Source: Desulfobacteraceae bacterium
Lineage (GTDB): Bacteria; Desulfobacterota; Desulfobacteria; Desulfobacterales; Desulfosalsimonadaceae
Assembly: GCA_011390465.1 (NCBI GenBank)
Contig: JAABSH010000003.1
Span: forward strand, 1-64,000
Direction of reading: 5' to 3'
DNA: 64,000 nucleotides
Below are positions 8,473 to 17,718 of this stretch, one piece after another (position 1 is the first letter of the stretch; each line of letters opens with the position of its first letter). The notes beneath the pieces are model-generated. The model saw only the letters and a program-made list of their open reading frames with translations. It ran no database searches and was not told the origin of the DNA. A program made the translations under genes and the position numbers.

Positions 8473-9237
8473 ATGCTTGAATTAAAAAATGTGACATTTG
8501 AGGTTCCGGACGCGGATTCAGACGGTGAAAATCCGCACCGGAAAACCATTGTCAACGATGTGAGTTTTACTTTTGAAACCGGCGGCTTTTACGCCATCAC
8601 CGGTCCCAACGGATCCGGTAAAACATCGCTGGCCAAGCTGATTATGGGCATTAACCCGCTCACATCCGGCAAAATAGTCTTAGACGGCAAAGACATCAGC
8701 GATTTGCCCATTCATGAGCGTTCCAACAGCGGTATTGTGTATGGATTCCAGCATCCGGCCCGGTTCAAGGGGACCACGTTCCGGGATCTCTTGTCCATTG
8801 CCGCGGGAACAGATGATGAAGACCGGCTGGTCCGGCTGATTGCCCGGGTGGGCGTCTGCTCTCTGGATTTTCTGGACAAGCCCGTGGACAGCAAACTCTC
8901 GGGCGGGGAAATCAAAAAAATCGAGCTGGCCACGGTCATTGCCAGAAATCCCAAAGTGGCCATCTATGATGAACCGGATACCGGCATTGATCTCTGGACC
9001 ATCGGCCCCATGGTGGATCTGCTCAAGCGCGAGCAGAAAGAAAACAATACCACCACCATTGTGGTCAGTCACAACCGCGCGTTTCTGGAAGCCGCGGACA
9101 CCCTGCTGCTCATCCGGAAAGGCAGGATCGCCTATGACGGCGGACTGGAAGGTGCCATGCCCATGCTCGAAGATTTGAGCGTCTGTACGTTCAGTGACAA
9201 ATGTGAAGGAGAAAATGATGTTAGATGCTACCGATAA
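8473..9237 (+). CDS. sufC: Fe-S cluster assembly ATPase SufC
   Basis: A 254-residue ABC-type ATPase without membrane segments. It has Walker A GPNGSGKT (about residues 44-51), the ABC signature LSGGEIKK (about 141), Walker B VAIYDEPDTGID with the SufC-type D-loop, and the H-loop VVSHNR. It powers Fe-S cluster assembly on the SufB-type scaffold. The ATG at 8473 has GAGAGAAG upstream; a longer in-frame ORF from 8389 lacks a ribosome site and is not homologous-looking. The 3' end overlaps the start of the SufB-like gene by 23 bases, so translation is coupled. Confidence 0.88.
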   Translation: MLELKNVTFEVPDADSDGENPHRKTIVNDVSFTFETGGFYAITGPNGSGKTSLAKLIMGINPLTSGKIVLDGKDISDLPIHERSNSGIVYGFQHPARFKGTTFRDLLSIAAGTDDEDRLVRLIARVGVCSLDFLDKPVDSKLSGGEIKKIELATVIARNPKVAIYDEPDTGIDLWTIGPMVDLLKREQKENNTTTIVVSHNRAFLEAADTLLLIRKGRIAYDGGLEGAMPMLEDLSVCTFSDKCEGENDVRCYR

Positions 9238-10138
9238 ACAAATTCTCAAGGAAGTGGCCGACCTGGAAGGCATTCCCAAGGGAGCTTACAATATCCGGAA
9301 AAACGGAAAATTACTGGGCCGGGAAGTGTCCGCCAATATCAATATCACGACCAATGAAAAAGGCGACGGTATCATCATCGACATCAAGCCGGGGACAAAA
9401 AACGAATCCGTTCATATTCCCGTGATTCTGTCCCAGGCCGGGCTTCATGATACGGTTTACAACACATTCATCATTGGTGAAGACGCGGATGTGACCATTG
9501 TCGCGGGTTGCGGCATTCACTGCGGGGGCAAGGAGTCCGAAGGCCATTCCGGTATTCACGAATTTCAGATTAAAAAAGGGGCCCGGGTCCGGTATGTTGA
9601 AAAGCATGTGGCCATTGGAGACGGCACGGGCCGCCGCATTTTAAATCCCACCACCAAAGTGTTCATGGAAGAAAACGCTTACGCGGAAATGGAACTGACC
9701 CAGCTGGGCGGCGTGGATGAAGCCCGGCGCGTAAACGAAGCCGTGCTTGGCGCCGGCGCGGCATTGCTCATGACCGAGCGGGTGATGACGGAAAAAGACC
9801 AGATGGCGGAATCCAAAAATGATATTGCGCTGGCCGGCACGGACAGCAAGGCAAACGTGATTTCCCGGTCGGTTTTGAAAAACGATTCGGTTCAGGATTT
9901 TTACGTCAATCTCACGGCAAAGGCCAAATGTTACGGCCACATCGAATGCGACGCCATTATCATGGACAACGGCAAAAATCAGACGGTTCCCGCCCTGCGG
10001 GCCCTGCATCCGGACGCGGAAATGACCCATGAAGCCTCTATCGGCAAAATCGCCAATGACCAGCTCATGAAACTCATGAGCCTGGGCCTGGATTATGATG
10101 CCGCGGTCAACCGGATTATCCAGGGTTTTTTGCGCTGA
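9215..10138 (+). CDS. SufB/SufD-core Fe-S scaffold protein (short form)
   Basis: A 307-residue protein holding only the right-handed beta-helix core of SufB/SufD, against roughly 480 residues for classical SufB. It keeps a Cys in IECDAIIMD (about residue 245) and the His-Glu pair in MTHEASIGK (about 272), which match the residues needed for cluster assembly in SufB; another Cys-rich spot is CGIHCGG. The start is one of two adjacent ATGs (9215 or 9218) after GAAGGAGA, inside the end of sufC. With SufC alone it matches the minimal two-gene SUF/SMS systems of anaerobes. No sufD, sufS or sufU lies nearby. Confidence 0.82.
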   Translation: MMLDATDKQILKEVADLEGIPKGAYNIRKNGKLLGREVSANINITTNEKGDGIIIDIKPGTKNESVHIPVILSQAGLHDTVYNTFIIGEDADVTIVAGCGIHCGGKESEGHSGIHEFQIKKGARVRYVEKHVAIGDGTGRRILNPTTKVFMEENAYAEMELTQLGGVDEARRVNEAVLGAGAALLMTERVMTEKDQMAESKNDIALAGTDSKANVISRSVLKNDSVQDFYVNLTAKAKCYGHIECDAIIMDNGKNQTVPALRALHPDAEMTHEASIGKIANDQLMKLMSLGLDYDAAVNRIIQGFLR

Positions 10139-10144
10139 CACCTT

Positions 10145-11038
10145 TTATAAAAATCCGGCTTTTTTAGGGTTTTTCACAATCAGCACCGGTTTCCGGGTTT
10201 GTTGCAGGCGCAGGGATTCCGCAATATTTCCCAGGAGGGTGGTGACATTTGCGCAATCTCCTTTTGCGCCCACAATGATCATGTGAGCACCTTCATCTTC
10301 CGCCGTGTCACAGATACGGCATCCCTCATCAGTTTTGGCGTCCGCGGGCAGAATGTGACACGGCACTGTTTCAGCACTGAGGTTAAAACGCGCCAGCAAA
10401 TCCCGAAAAGCCTGGTTTGCCTTTTTTTTGGCCGTATCCACGCTTTTTTGGGTGGATGCGGGAAAATACGCCTTTGAAATATCGTGAAGATAGTAACAGA
10501 CAAGACGGGCATTGAAAATTTTCCGGAAATCCAGCCCCCTGGAAAAGGCCGCGTCAGACTCCTTTGAAAAATCAAGAGCGCAGAGAATTTTTTCCGCTTT
10601 TACCGTCGCGTCTTCCGGAATGAACAATGTGTCGCAGCCGGCATTGGCCATGATTTTTTTTCCGTAATGGCCTTTGCGATCCCCGCCGGATTTCTGGCCG
10701 ATGATGACCATATCCGCATCAAGGTCCGCAATGGCCTGAAGAATGCTGTTGGCGGCATCCTGATCTTCGGTTTTGATGATAACGTCTGCTTCTGTCAGCG
10801 CCCATTCTTCCTGTGATATCTGGTCCGCAATGGCCTGATTAATGACCTCGAAGAGATTTTTTTCAATGTCTTGAGATTTTTTTCCTGCGTTTTCCGGCAG
10901 ATCATAGGCCTGAATCACGTGTATGAAAAAAATTTTTTCAATGGAAAGGCGCGGTGCCACAAAAGCGGCGTAGCGGATCAGCAACGGGTCAATATCCGTC
11001 AGATCAAGGCAGACCAAAAGGGTGGTGGTGGGTTTCAT
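10145..11038 (-). CDS. Universal stress protein, two Usp domains
   Basis: A 297-residue tandem Usp. Domain 1 (1-150) has a poorly conserved nucleotide site (GQKSGGDRKG). Domain 2 keeps the spacing G-x2-G-x9-G but with Asn instead of Ser/Thr (GAKGDCANVTTLLGN). Its ATG overlaps the stop of the BCCT transporter gene by four bases (ATGA), so it is the last gene of that operon. Usp domains attached to or encoded with osmolyte carriers often modulate the transporter; here that is only an inference. The convergent sufB-like gene ends six bases away. Confidence 0.8.
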   Translation of the reverse strand: MKPTTTLLVCLDLTDIDPLLIRYAAFVAPRLSIEKIFFIHVIQAYDLPENAGKKSQDIEKNLFEVINQAIADQISQEEWALTEADVIIKTEDQDAANSILQAIADLDADMVIIGQKSGGDRKGHYGKKIMANAGCDTLFIPEDATVKAEKILCALDFSKESDAAFSRGLDFRKIFNARLVCYYLHDISKAYFPASTQKSVDTAKKKANQAFRDLLARFNLSAETVPCHILPADAKTDEGCRICDTAEDEGAHMIIVGAKGDCANVTTLLGNIAESLRLQQTRKPVLIVKNPKKAGFL

Positions 11039-12780
11039 TTGAAATGATCCTCCTCAGGTGATGACGGTTCAGGGGCGTCAGCAAACTTTTGGGTTTTTTC
11101 GGTTCCCGGTGAACGGGCCGGTGAGGGGTTGTACTGCTTGAGCAACTGATCCACAAGATCCTGGTAGGATTCCCGCTCAAAGGTTTTTTCGCTGATTTTA
11201 ATGGATTCATATTCCTGATCAAGGCCTTTATACAAACTCCAGGCCATCAGCAGCAGCAGCGCGGCAAAGGGCAGTCCCGTGGTGATGGCCGCTGTCTGGA
11301 GCGCGCTCAGTCCGCCGCCGAGCAGGAGCACCGCCGCCACGGCCCCTTCCATGGTGGCCCAGAAAATTCGCTGGCCCACCGGCGAGTTGAGCTTGCCCCC
11401 GGATGTGAAGGCATCCACCACTAAAGACCCTGAATCAGACGAAGTGACAAAAAAACTGACCACCAGCATCACTGCCACAAAATTGCTGACAACACTGAAG
11501 GGAAACTGTTCAAGGAGTTTATAAATGGAAATGGCCACATTATCCATAATGGGGGCTGCCAGGGATGCCATGTTGTTGATTTCAAGAAACAGGGCCGATC
11601 CGCCGAAGGCGGTGATCCACAGGAAGGTCAGCAAGCTGGGAATCATCAGGACACTGAAGACAAATTCCCGGATGGTCCGGCCCTTTGAAATGCGGGCAAT
11701 GAACATGCCCACAAACGGGGACCAGGAAATCCACCAGGCCCAGTAAAATACCGTCCAGTTGTTCTGCCAGTCGGTTTGTGCGTAGCTCTCCGTCCATAAA
11801 CTCATGTGGAAGAAATCGTTCAGATAGGCCCCGGTATTTTGAACAAACGCATCAAGAATAAATACCGTGGGCCCAAACAGGAGGATAAAAACAAGCAGTA
11901 TGGCGCCGAGATTCAGATTCATTTCAGACAGCCGTTTAACACCCTGATCCAGTCCTGAAATTACGGACAAGGTGGCGGCCAGGGTGATGACGGCAATCAG
12001 CACCACCTGGATGTTGGGGGTCTCCGGGATGCCGAACAGATGGCTGAGGCCGGCATTGACCTGCCGGACTCCGAGTCCAAGGGAGGTGGCCAGGCCAAAC
12101 AGGGTGGCCATTACGGCGATCACGTCAATGATATCCCCCCATATGCCATGGACCCGGTCTCCCAGAATCGGATAAAAAATCGACCGGATGGCCAGGGGCA
12201 GTTTCCGGTTAAAGCTGAAAAACGCCAAGGCCATGCCCACCAGGGAATAAATGCCCCACGGGTGAAGTCCCCAGTGCAGAAACGTGGTTTTCATGGCGAG
12301 CTGGGCGGCTTCAGCACCGGTGGCATCACCATAGGGGGGCGTGGTGAAATGGTAAATCGGTTCCGCAACAGACCAGAAAAGAATGCCGATGCCCATGCCC
12401 GCGGAAAAAAGCATGGCAAACCAGGCGGAACGGGAAAATTCCGGTATGGCGTTTTTGCCGCCCAGCCGGATATTTCCGTATTTTGAAAAAGCCAGATACA
12501 GGGTGAATATCAGATAAAGGTTGACGCATACCACAAAAAACCAGCCAAAATATTCTGAAATGCCGTTCTGGACCAGTGAAAAAAACCCTTCCATGGGCCG
12601 GCCCACCAGAAAAGTGATACTGATAAAAAAAATGGCAAGCAGGGCTGCCGGCCAGAACACGGGCGGATGAATGTCAAAATGACGTTTGAAAAAATGAGAG
12701 ATCTTGGCGAATAGCGGATTCAGCATCTTCTGCGTCTCTGGCTTATGATTATGAGGATGGTTATTTTGGTTCGCTGACAT
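11035..12780 (-). CDS. BCCT-family betaine/carnitine/choline transporter
   Basis: A 581-residue carrier with about twelve membrane helices. It shows the BCCT glycine-rich helix GMGIGILFWSVAEPI and the family signature WAWWISWSPFVGMFIARIS, with Trp residues that form the aromatic cage for trimethylammonium compounds. The Gly-rich GMGIG form is the one associated with Na+-coupled betaine uptake. A long soluble N-terminus (about 45 residues) and an 80-residue charged C-terminal tail could sense osmotic strength, as in BetP. Its start overlaps the glycosyltransferase end by 20 bases and its stop overlaps the Usp start. Role inferred: osmoprotectant uptake. Confidence 0.87.
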   Translation of the reverse strand: MSANQNNHPHNHKPETQKMLNPLFAKISHFFKRHFDIHPPVFWPAALLAIFFISITFLVGRPMEGFFSLVQNGISEYFGWFFVVCVNLYLIFTLYLAFSKYGNIRLGGKNAIPEFSRSAWFAMLFSAGMGIGILFWSVAEPIYHFTTPPYGDATGAEAAQLAMKTTFLHWGLHPWGIYSLVGMALAFFSFNRKLPLAIRSIFYPILGDRVHGIWGDIIDVIAVMATLFGLATSLGLGVRQVNAGLSHLFGIPETPNIQVVLIAVITLAATLSVISGLDQGVKRLSEMNLNLGAILLVFILLFGPTVFILDAFVQNTGAYLNDFFHMSLWTESYAQTDWQNNWTVFYWAWWISWSPFVGMFIARISKGRTIREFVFSVLMIPSLLTFLWITAFGGSALFLEINNMASLAAPIMDNVAISIYKLLEQFPFSVVSNFVAVMLVVSFFVTSSDSGSLVVDAFTSGGKLNSPVGQRIFWATMEGAVAAVLLLGGGLSALQTAAITTGLPFAALLLLMAWSLYKGLDQEYESIKISEKTFERESYQDLVDQLLKQYNPSPARSPGTEKTQKFADAPEPSSPEEDHFK

Positions 12781-14050
12781 TGATCAATGCTTTTGCCTTC
12801 TGAACCAGGAGATCCCATTCCACGTCAACGGCTTTCAAGAGATCCTCCCAGATCTGGAAATCATTTTCACCAGCCGGCGGGGCCGGTTTTTTGGCCTGCA
12901 TTACCCGCCGGTACAGATCTTCCAGATGCTTTGCGCTGTTTTCCCGGGAAAACGCCATGGCGGTCTGCAAGGCTCCGGCTTTCCAGGATTTTAATTTTTC
13001 AGGAGATTTAAAAATGTCCTGGAGGCAGCTCGCAAACGTTTCTGCTGAAGCTTCCGCGTCCAGCATCCGGCCGTTTTGATCGTCTTTTAGCACTTCCCGG
13101 ACCCCGGAGGCGTCTAATGCTACCACCGGCGCACCGGCCGCCATGGCCTCGGTGAGCACCATGCCCTGGGTTTCGGATTTGGAAGCAAACACGAACATGT
13201 CAAATGCCTGGTAAGCATCTGCAAGGGCCTGACCGGTAAGAGGGCCGGTCAGAATGACCTGATCCTCAACTCCTTTATCTTTGCAAATTTTCCGGATGTC
13301 TTTTTTGGCGCTGCCATCCCCTGTCACTACAAACATGGCGGTGGGGGTTTTTTTCAAAAACAGCGCCACGGCCCGGGTGAGATAGGCCAGATTTTTTTCA
13401 AGGGCCAGGCGGCCCACATGTCCGGCCACAAAGGTTTCAGGCGCAATGCGGTATTTTTTTCTGAAATCATCGCCCCGGCCTTTGGCGAAAAATTCAAGGT
13501 CCACGCCCGTGGGAATCACGGTAACCGGTTTTTCAACCCCGCGATCTGTTATCAATTTTTGGATGCTCTGGCTGGGGGCCACAATATGATCGCACAGATT
13601 GGCGTAATGGGTGGAGATTTCGATGGCAAAGCGCTGCATGGCCGGCGAATCGATTGGCGTGTAATGGGTGTACTGCTCATAGAGGGTGTGATGGGTGAAG
13701 ACAATGGCAAGATCCCGTTTCCGGGCGGTGCGCATGGCCGCATCGCCCATGAGAAAAGGGTGATGACTGTGGATAATGTCCGGTTTGAATGCGTCCACTG
13801 CTTCGGCCACCATCATGGGGATGGGGATGCGCACGGAAAAATCACTGCCGTTGAAATTCTGAATCGCCGGCAGGCGGATCACATCCGGGGGCTCGGTTTC
13901 AGCTTCTGTGTCGGTGTCATCTGAATAGGCAGGGGCAATGATCAGCACCTGGTGGCCGCGTTTTTGTAAATCTTCTTTAAAACAGGCAATGGATTTTGCC
14001 ACCCCGCCCACATGGGGCAGATACGTGTTGGTGAACATGCAGATGTTCAT
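12761..14050 (-). CDS. GT4-family glycosyltransferase
   Basis: A 429-residue GT-B retaining glycosyltransferase. The N-terminal domain begins MNICMFTNTYLPHVGGV, with HSHHPF and TPIDSP stretches seen in glucosyl-diacylglycerol synthase-like members. The C-terminal donor domain has HVGRLALEKN and the E-x7-E motif (ETQGMVLTE, about residues 290-298). It may glycosylate a lipid or a small acceptor; the exact reaction cannot be told. It overlaps the upstream glycosidase gene by four bases and the downstream BCCT gene by 20, so all four genes are one operon. Confidence 0.8.
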   Translation of the reverse strand: MNICMFTNTYLPHVGGVAKSIACFKEDLQKRGHQVLIIAPAYSDDTDTEAETEPPDVIRLPAIQNFNGSDFSVRIPIPMMVAEAVDAFKPDIIHSHHPFLMGDAAMRTARKRDLAIVFTHHTLYEQYTHYTPIDSPAMQRFAIEISTHYANLCDHIVAPSQSIQKLITDRGVEKPVTVIPTGVDLEFFAKGRGDDFRKKYRIAPETFVAGHVGRLALEKNLAYLTRAVALFLKKTPTAMFVVTGDGSAKKDIRKICKDKGVEDQVILTGPLTGQALADAYQAFDMFVFASKSETQGMVLTEAMAAGAPVVALDASGVREVLKDDQNGRMLDAEASAETFASCLQDIFKSPEKLKSWKAGALQTAMAFSRENSAKHLEDLYRRVMQAKKPAPPAGENDFQIWEDLLKAVDVEWDLLVQKAKALINVSEPK

Positions 14051-16299
14051 ATTTTTTCCAGTTTAAAAGGTTTTTGCCAGTCATTTATTTTTCCGGCCTC
14101 ATAACCGGGGACGCAAACAGAGAGTGTTGGCTGATTTTCGCGCCAGTCTGCCTCCAGATGGAGCGCAGGCCCGTTGTCCCCGTGGGTGATATGAACCGAA
14201 ACCGGACCGTAAGGGGTCGGGGTGGGGCCGAAAGAAATGGGTTTTCTGGCAGCCATCCACTCAGGGAAAATGCCTGCGCCGATCACCAGTTCATTTTTTT
14301 CTTCCCGCACAAACAGGTTCCGGATCATCATGAGCCATTCCGCGGCCGCCCATCCGTGCTGGCCGTCTCCCATGCATCCGCCAAGGGTTTGGGGGTGGAT
14401 GGCTTCCGGCCACTGGCCCGTGGGAGAAGCCAGATCCGCTGTGGCCTGGATTAACTCCTGAAACCGGGGATCGTTGTTTCGCAAAAGGGTCTGGGCAATG
14501 CTCAGGGTGAGATAGGCATTGATGCCGGAATGGATCATGTCCTGGAAAAACCCGCCCTTAAAAAAACAGTTTTCCATTAAAAAAGTGACGGTATTCATGA
14601 TCCGCTGGTCTTTTTGAGGGGCGAGTTTCAGGGGATAATCCGCCACCAGGCTGCCCACGGCCCCGGCATCCATGCGCCGGTACGGCGAGGCCGGTATGCA
14701 TCCCTTGGCAAGATTTTCCGGGATGCTGTCAACGATGTTAAAAAGGGTTTTTTCATAATCCGCGGCCCAGGCCCCAAATCTCCGGCTGCGGGCAAAATCG
14801 CCGCAAAGATCTGCCTGACGGGCGGCCGCGTGAAATCCGGCCAGGCTCCAGAAATTGTCCCAGAAATAATAGTCATTGGGCCCGAAATGCTCTGCTGAAA
14901 ACCCCGGGGGCAGCAGTCCGTTGTGACGGCTTGCCGGCATATTTGTCAGCCGTTTTTCCTGAATCCAGTTTGCGCCGGAAAAAATGGCGTCCAGCCATGT
15001 TTTTGCAAGGGGCCGGCCGGAGAGCTCAAAAAACCGGTCCATGATCCAGAGCACCTGGCCGTTGGAATCCCATTCCCCTTCCTGGGATTGAAAATAGCCG
15101 GATGATTTCTGGCGTTTCGGAAAAGCGTTCAGCAGCCGCCGGGCCCGGTCAAGTCCGCCGCAAATCATGAGGGCGTGGAGCATGAGGCACGCGTCCCGGA
15201 ACCAGAACCGGTTGTATGTGTAAGGTCCGGGTACTACCTGGCGCGACGATAGCAGGAGAAGGGTGGTAAGCGATGCCTGGTATAAAAATTCAATTTTTTC
15301 ATCCGGCACGTTCAGCTTTGCCATGGACTGCCGCGTCTCATGCCAGTTTTTCCCTGAGCGGGCCACTCTATGATAGACCGCGGGGGGGTCTTCATATTCC
15401 AGGGGAACGTGGAGGGTCAGGGTTTTGGGGGCGGTTGCCGTTAGAGAAAACAGGGCCGCCGCTGTTGCCATGCCTACCTTGCTTTCAACGCGGGTGATGT
15501 CTGAGGCCTGGTTTACGGCATGCAGCACGTCTCCGTTCTGATAGTTTGAAAGCACCACTTTTTCCGGTGGTTCTGAAAATAGAACCGGGGTGTGTTTGTT
15601 CACCCGAAAACCTGATAGTTCCTTTATGTAGTCAACGGTTTCAATGAACTGAATCCCTTCGGGGTTATACGGCCGCAGGGCTACGGCCAGGCGGCCGCTG
15701 CCTTCGGCCTGAAGGGCAATCTCCAGCACCGGCCGGGTGGGGCAAAGCAGCAGCCGCACCCGGGAGGTAATTTTTTTTTTATCTGCCTGGCACATGGTTT
15801 GAACCACGAGATCAGAATTCATTTCCAAGCGCTGGTGTGCTGTTTTTGCTTTTGACGGAAAAAGGGAGTTTCCGTTATTGTCGACAATCCAGAAATCCAG
15901 GGACCATCCGTCATAGAGCGGGGTTACCAGGCCCCGGGGATCCACAATGGGATAGACAGACAGAGCCGGGTGTCCCACCGCGGTCCAGTTTCGGTGGGTG
16001 AGGTTGACGTGGGAGAATGAAAAGGCCCGGGGAATAAACGACGGGTCATTGGGATTGAATTGTTTTTCCACCCAGAACGGCCAGACCCAGTCCAGGTTGT
16101 GCTGAATGGCCCGGGTGTTGATCAGGCCCCTGGCGTGAAATAAAATGCCGGCGCGAAGCAGCTCTAACGGTTCTGCAATCTCGGACGGCTGGGCAAATTG
16201 TCGCATTTTGGCGAGAATATCCAAGGGGTTGATGATCCCGTACCGGCGGGCCGCAAACTTAACCAGAAAATTCCATGGCATCCATTGAAGTAAACGCAT
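14047..16299 (-). CDS. Six-hairpin glycosidase, amylo-alpha-1,6-glucosidase-like
   Basis: About 750 residues. The C-terminal two thirds resemble the (alpha/alpha)6 barrel of glycogen-debranching or GH15-like enzymes, with FWFRDACLMLHAL, a WDSNGQVLWIMDRF block and a late MGDGQHGWAAAEW block carrying acidic residues likely to be catalytic. The N-terminal third is a beta-sandwich. The start is uncertain: ATG 16299 (MRLLQWMPW) is chosen over TTG 16335 because a TATAAT-like element lies between them; neither has a clear ribosome site. As first gene of the operon with GT4, BCCT and Usp, it may process a glycoside used in stress adaptation; substrate unknown. Confidence 0.65.
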   Translation of the reverse strand: MRLLQWMPWNFLVKFAARRYGIINPLDILAKMRQFAQPSEIAEPLELLRAGILFHARGLINTRAIQHNLDWVWPFWVEKQFNPNDPSFIPRAFSFSHVNLTHRNWTAVGHPALSVYPIVDPRGLVTPLYDGWSLDFWIVDNNGNSLFPSKAKTAHQRLEMNSDLVVQTMCQADKKKITSRVRLLLCPTRPVLEIALQAEGSGRLAVALRPYNPEGIQFIETVDYIKELSGFRVNKHTPVLFSEPPEKVVLSNYQNGDVLHAVNQASDITRVESKVGMATAAALFSLTATAPKTLTLHVPLEYEDPPAVYHRVARSGKNWHETRQSMAKLNVPDEKIEFLYQASLTTLLLLSSRQVVPGPYTYNRFWFRDACLMLHALMICGGLDRARRLLNAFPKRQKSSGYFQSQEGEWDSNGQVLWIMDRFFELSGRPLAKTWLDAIFSGANWIQEKRLTNMPASRHNGLLPPGFSAEHFGPNDYYFWDNFWSLAGFHAAARQADLCGDFARSRRFGAWAADYEKTLFNIVDSIPENLAKGCIPASPYRRMDAGAVGSLVADYPLKLAPQKDQRIMNTVTFLMENCFFKGGFFQDMIHSGINAYLTLSIAQTLLRNNDPRFQELIQATADLASPTGQWPEAIHPQTLGGCMGDGQHGWAAAEWLMMIRNLFVREEKNELVIGAGIFPEWMAARKPISFGPTPTPYGPVSVHITHGDNGPALHLEADWRENQPTLSVCVPGYEAGKINDWQKPFKLEKI

Positions 16300-16335
16300 A
16301 AATAATATTATACAAGAAAATGGGACGGATTTCAA

Positions 16336-16701
16336 CCGTTGGGGATACGCTGAATTTGTTCTATCTTTTTTACGGCAGGCGCGGTGGCCTGCTCTGCGAA
16401 CCGGTCAATGTCTCCGGGCCTTGTCGGGACGGTCACTGCGCCGTCCTTTTTTATGGCAACAGGTCTGTGGTTAAGGGCTTCAGGATCAGAACAAATTTAT
16501 CAATTTATCCTGGGATTTTGGCATGGAGGATCGAAAAATTTTTATCTGCTTATCCGGTTCGATCAAGTTCAGCCATCGAAATCGGTATCGGTATCGAAAT
16601 CGGTATCGAATCCGATCCCGATCCCGATTTCGATGCCGATAAAAACACGGCAGCTTGAGTTAATCAGATAACCATATTTTTATTTTTGCCGAACAGGTAT
16701 T
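16336..16701. other. Intergenic region without a gene
   Basis: 366 bases between the glycosidase start and the hydrolase stop. The only structure seen is the ATCG-type repeat array listed separately. Open frames through it have repeat-derived, low-complexity translations and no ribosome site. Confidence 0.6.
16575..16640. repeat. Hexamer ATCGRT/ATCGAA array forming an inverted repeat
   Basis: A run of six-base units (atcgaa, atcggt, atcggt, atcgaa, atcggt, atcgaa), followed by the complementary series (tccgat, cccgat, cccgat, ttcgat, gccgat). The two halves are imperfect reverse complements, so the RNA would fold into a hairpin of about 30 bp. It lies in the gap between two minus-strand genes. 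Confidence 0.75.
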
Positions 16702-17673
16702 TCAGGGGGCCTGAGAGGAATCCTCAGGTTGGGATCCAAGATCACAGGCCCTTAAAAAATCCAGTTTCTTTTTTTTGATGTCGTCAATATGGCTGGAAAT
16801 CGATAACTCGTGCATGCCGTCCGGCACCCAGAAAATTTTGGCATGGGGGATGGTTTGAAGTGCGTTTTCCGGATGATCCCTGCCCACTTCCGCGTCATGC
16901 CTGCCGTGGAGAATCAATGTGGGGGATTGTATTTTTTCAAGGGGCAGGGGATCAAGTCGGGCCAGCTGGTCCAGATCATTTTTAAGCCCTTTTTTTCTTA
17001 AACTGAACGGGCTGATGGACTTGATCATGCCCATCATTACCTGTTTTTTCCGCTTGTCCTGAATAACGTTTTCAAGCACGGTTTCAATTTTTTCGTCGTC
17101 AAAATCCCCTTCAACATCAATAAATGATTTGATGATCGAAGCCGGCGCGTATTCCGCCAGCAGGTTGCACAGCCAGGTGACGGGGTCATTTAAGAAAAAA
17201 TGAAACAGCAGGCGCTGAATCCGGGTTTCAGGTTTATAAGCCTGTGTGACGGCAGACTCCATTATCAGGGCCCCCACCCGGTCCGGATACTTGAGCGCGA
17301 ATGCCAGGGCCACGGGCCCGCCCGCGGAAAACGCATTGACAGCCACACGTTCCAGACCGAGGGTGTCCAGAAGTCCGGCCAGCAGATCAGCCTGTCCGGG
17401 AAACGTTTTTCCGGCATCAAGGGGGGTGCGAAGATAGCCGGGCCGGGACCAGGAGATCAGGCAGATATTTTGCCCTTTCATATAATTCAGATAGGAAAAT
17501 GCCTGGTCATATCCTCCCGGGCCGCCGTGAACAAATACCAGGGCCGGATGCTGAAGGTTGCCCTGGACCGCATATTCCACCGGCCCGTTTTCGGTTTCCG
17601 CCATCCGGCTGCCGGCCCTGAGCTCGGCTTCCAGGTCATTGCGCCATAAAAAAAATTCTTTGTGTCGGTTCAT
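16702..17673 (-). CDS. Alpha/beta-fold hydrolase (proline iminopeptidase-like)
   Basis: A 323-residue cytoplasmic hydrolase. The oxyanion motif HGGPGG (about residue 49), nucleophile elbow NAFSAGG (about 114), a late Asp in LHGRHDAEVG and a His in PDGMHEL form the expected catalytic triad, with a helical cap between about 140 and 230. HGGPG is typical of prolyl aminopeptidases and related esterases, but the nucleophile context is not the usual GxSxG of that group (Ala in the first Gly position). Substrate unknown. It follows murI by about 45 bases and may share its transcript. Confidence 0.75.
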   Translation of the reverse strand: MNRHKEFFLWRNDLEAELRAGSRMAETENGPVEYAVQGNLQHPALVFVHGGPGGYDQAFSYLNYMKGQNICLISWSRPGYLRTPLDAGKTFPGQADLLAGLLDTLGLERVAVNAFSAGGPVALAFALKYPDRVGALIMESAVTQAYKPETRIQRLLFHFFLNDPVTWLCNLLAEYAPASIIKSFIDVEGDFDDEKIETVLENVIQDKRKKQVMMGMIKSISPFSLRKKGLKNDLDQLARLDPLPLEKIQSPTLILHGRHDAEVGRDHPENALQTIPHAKIFWVPDGMHELSISSHIDDIKKKKLDFLRACDLGSQPEDSSQAP

Positions 17674-17718
17674 GCGTTGAAAAATCCCTGGCCCCGGGGT
17701 GCAGTGAATTGTTTTAAT

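Noticed and set aside
16384-16671. ORF across the hexamer array
   Set aside because: Low-complexity translation generated by the repeat, no ribosome site.
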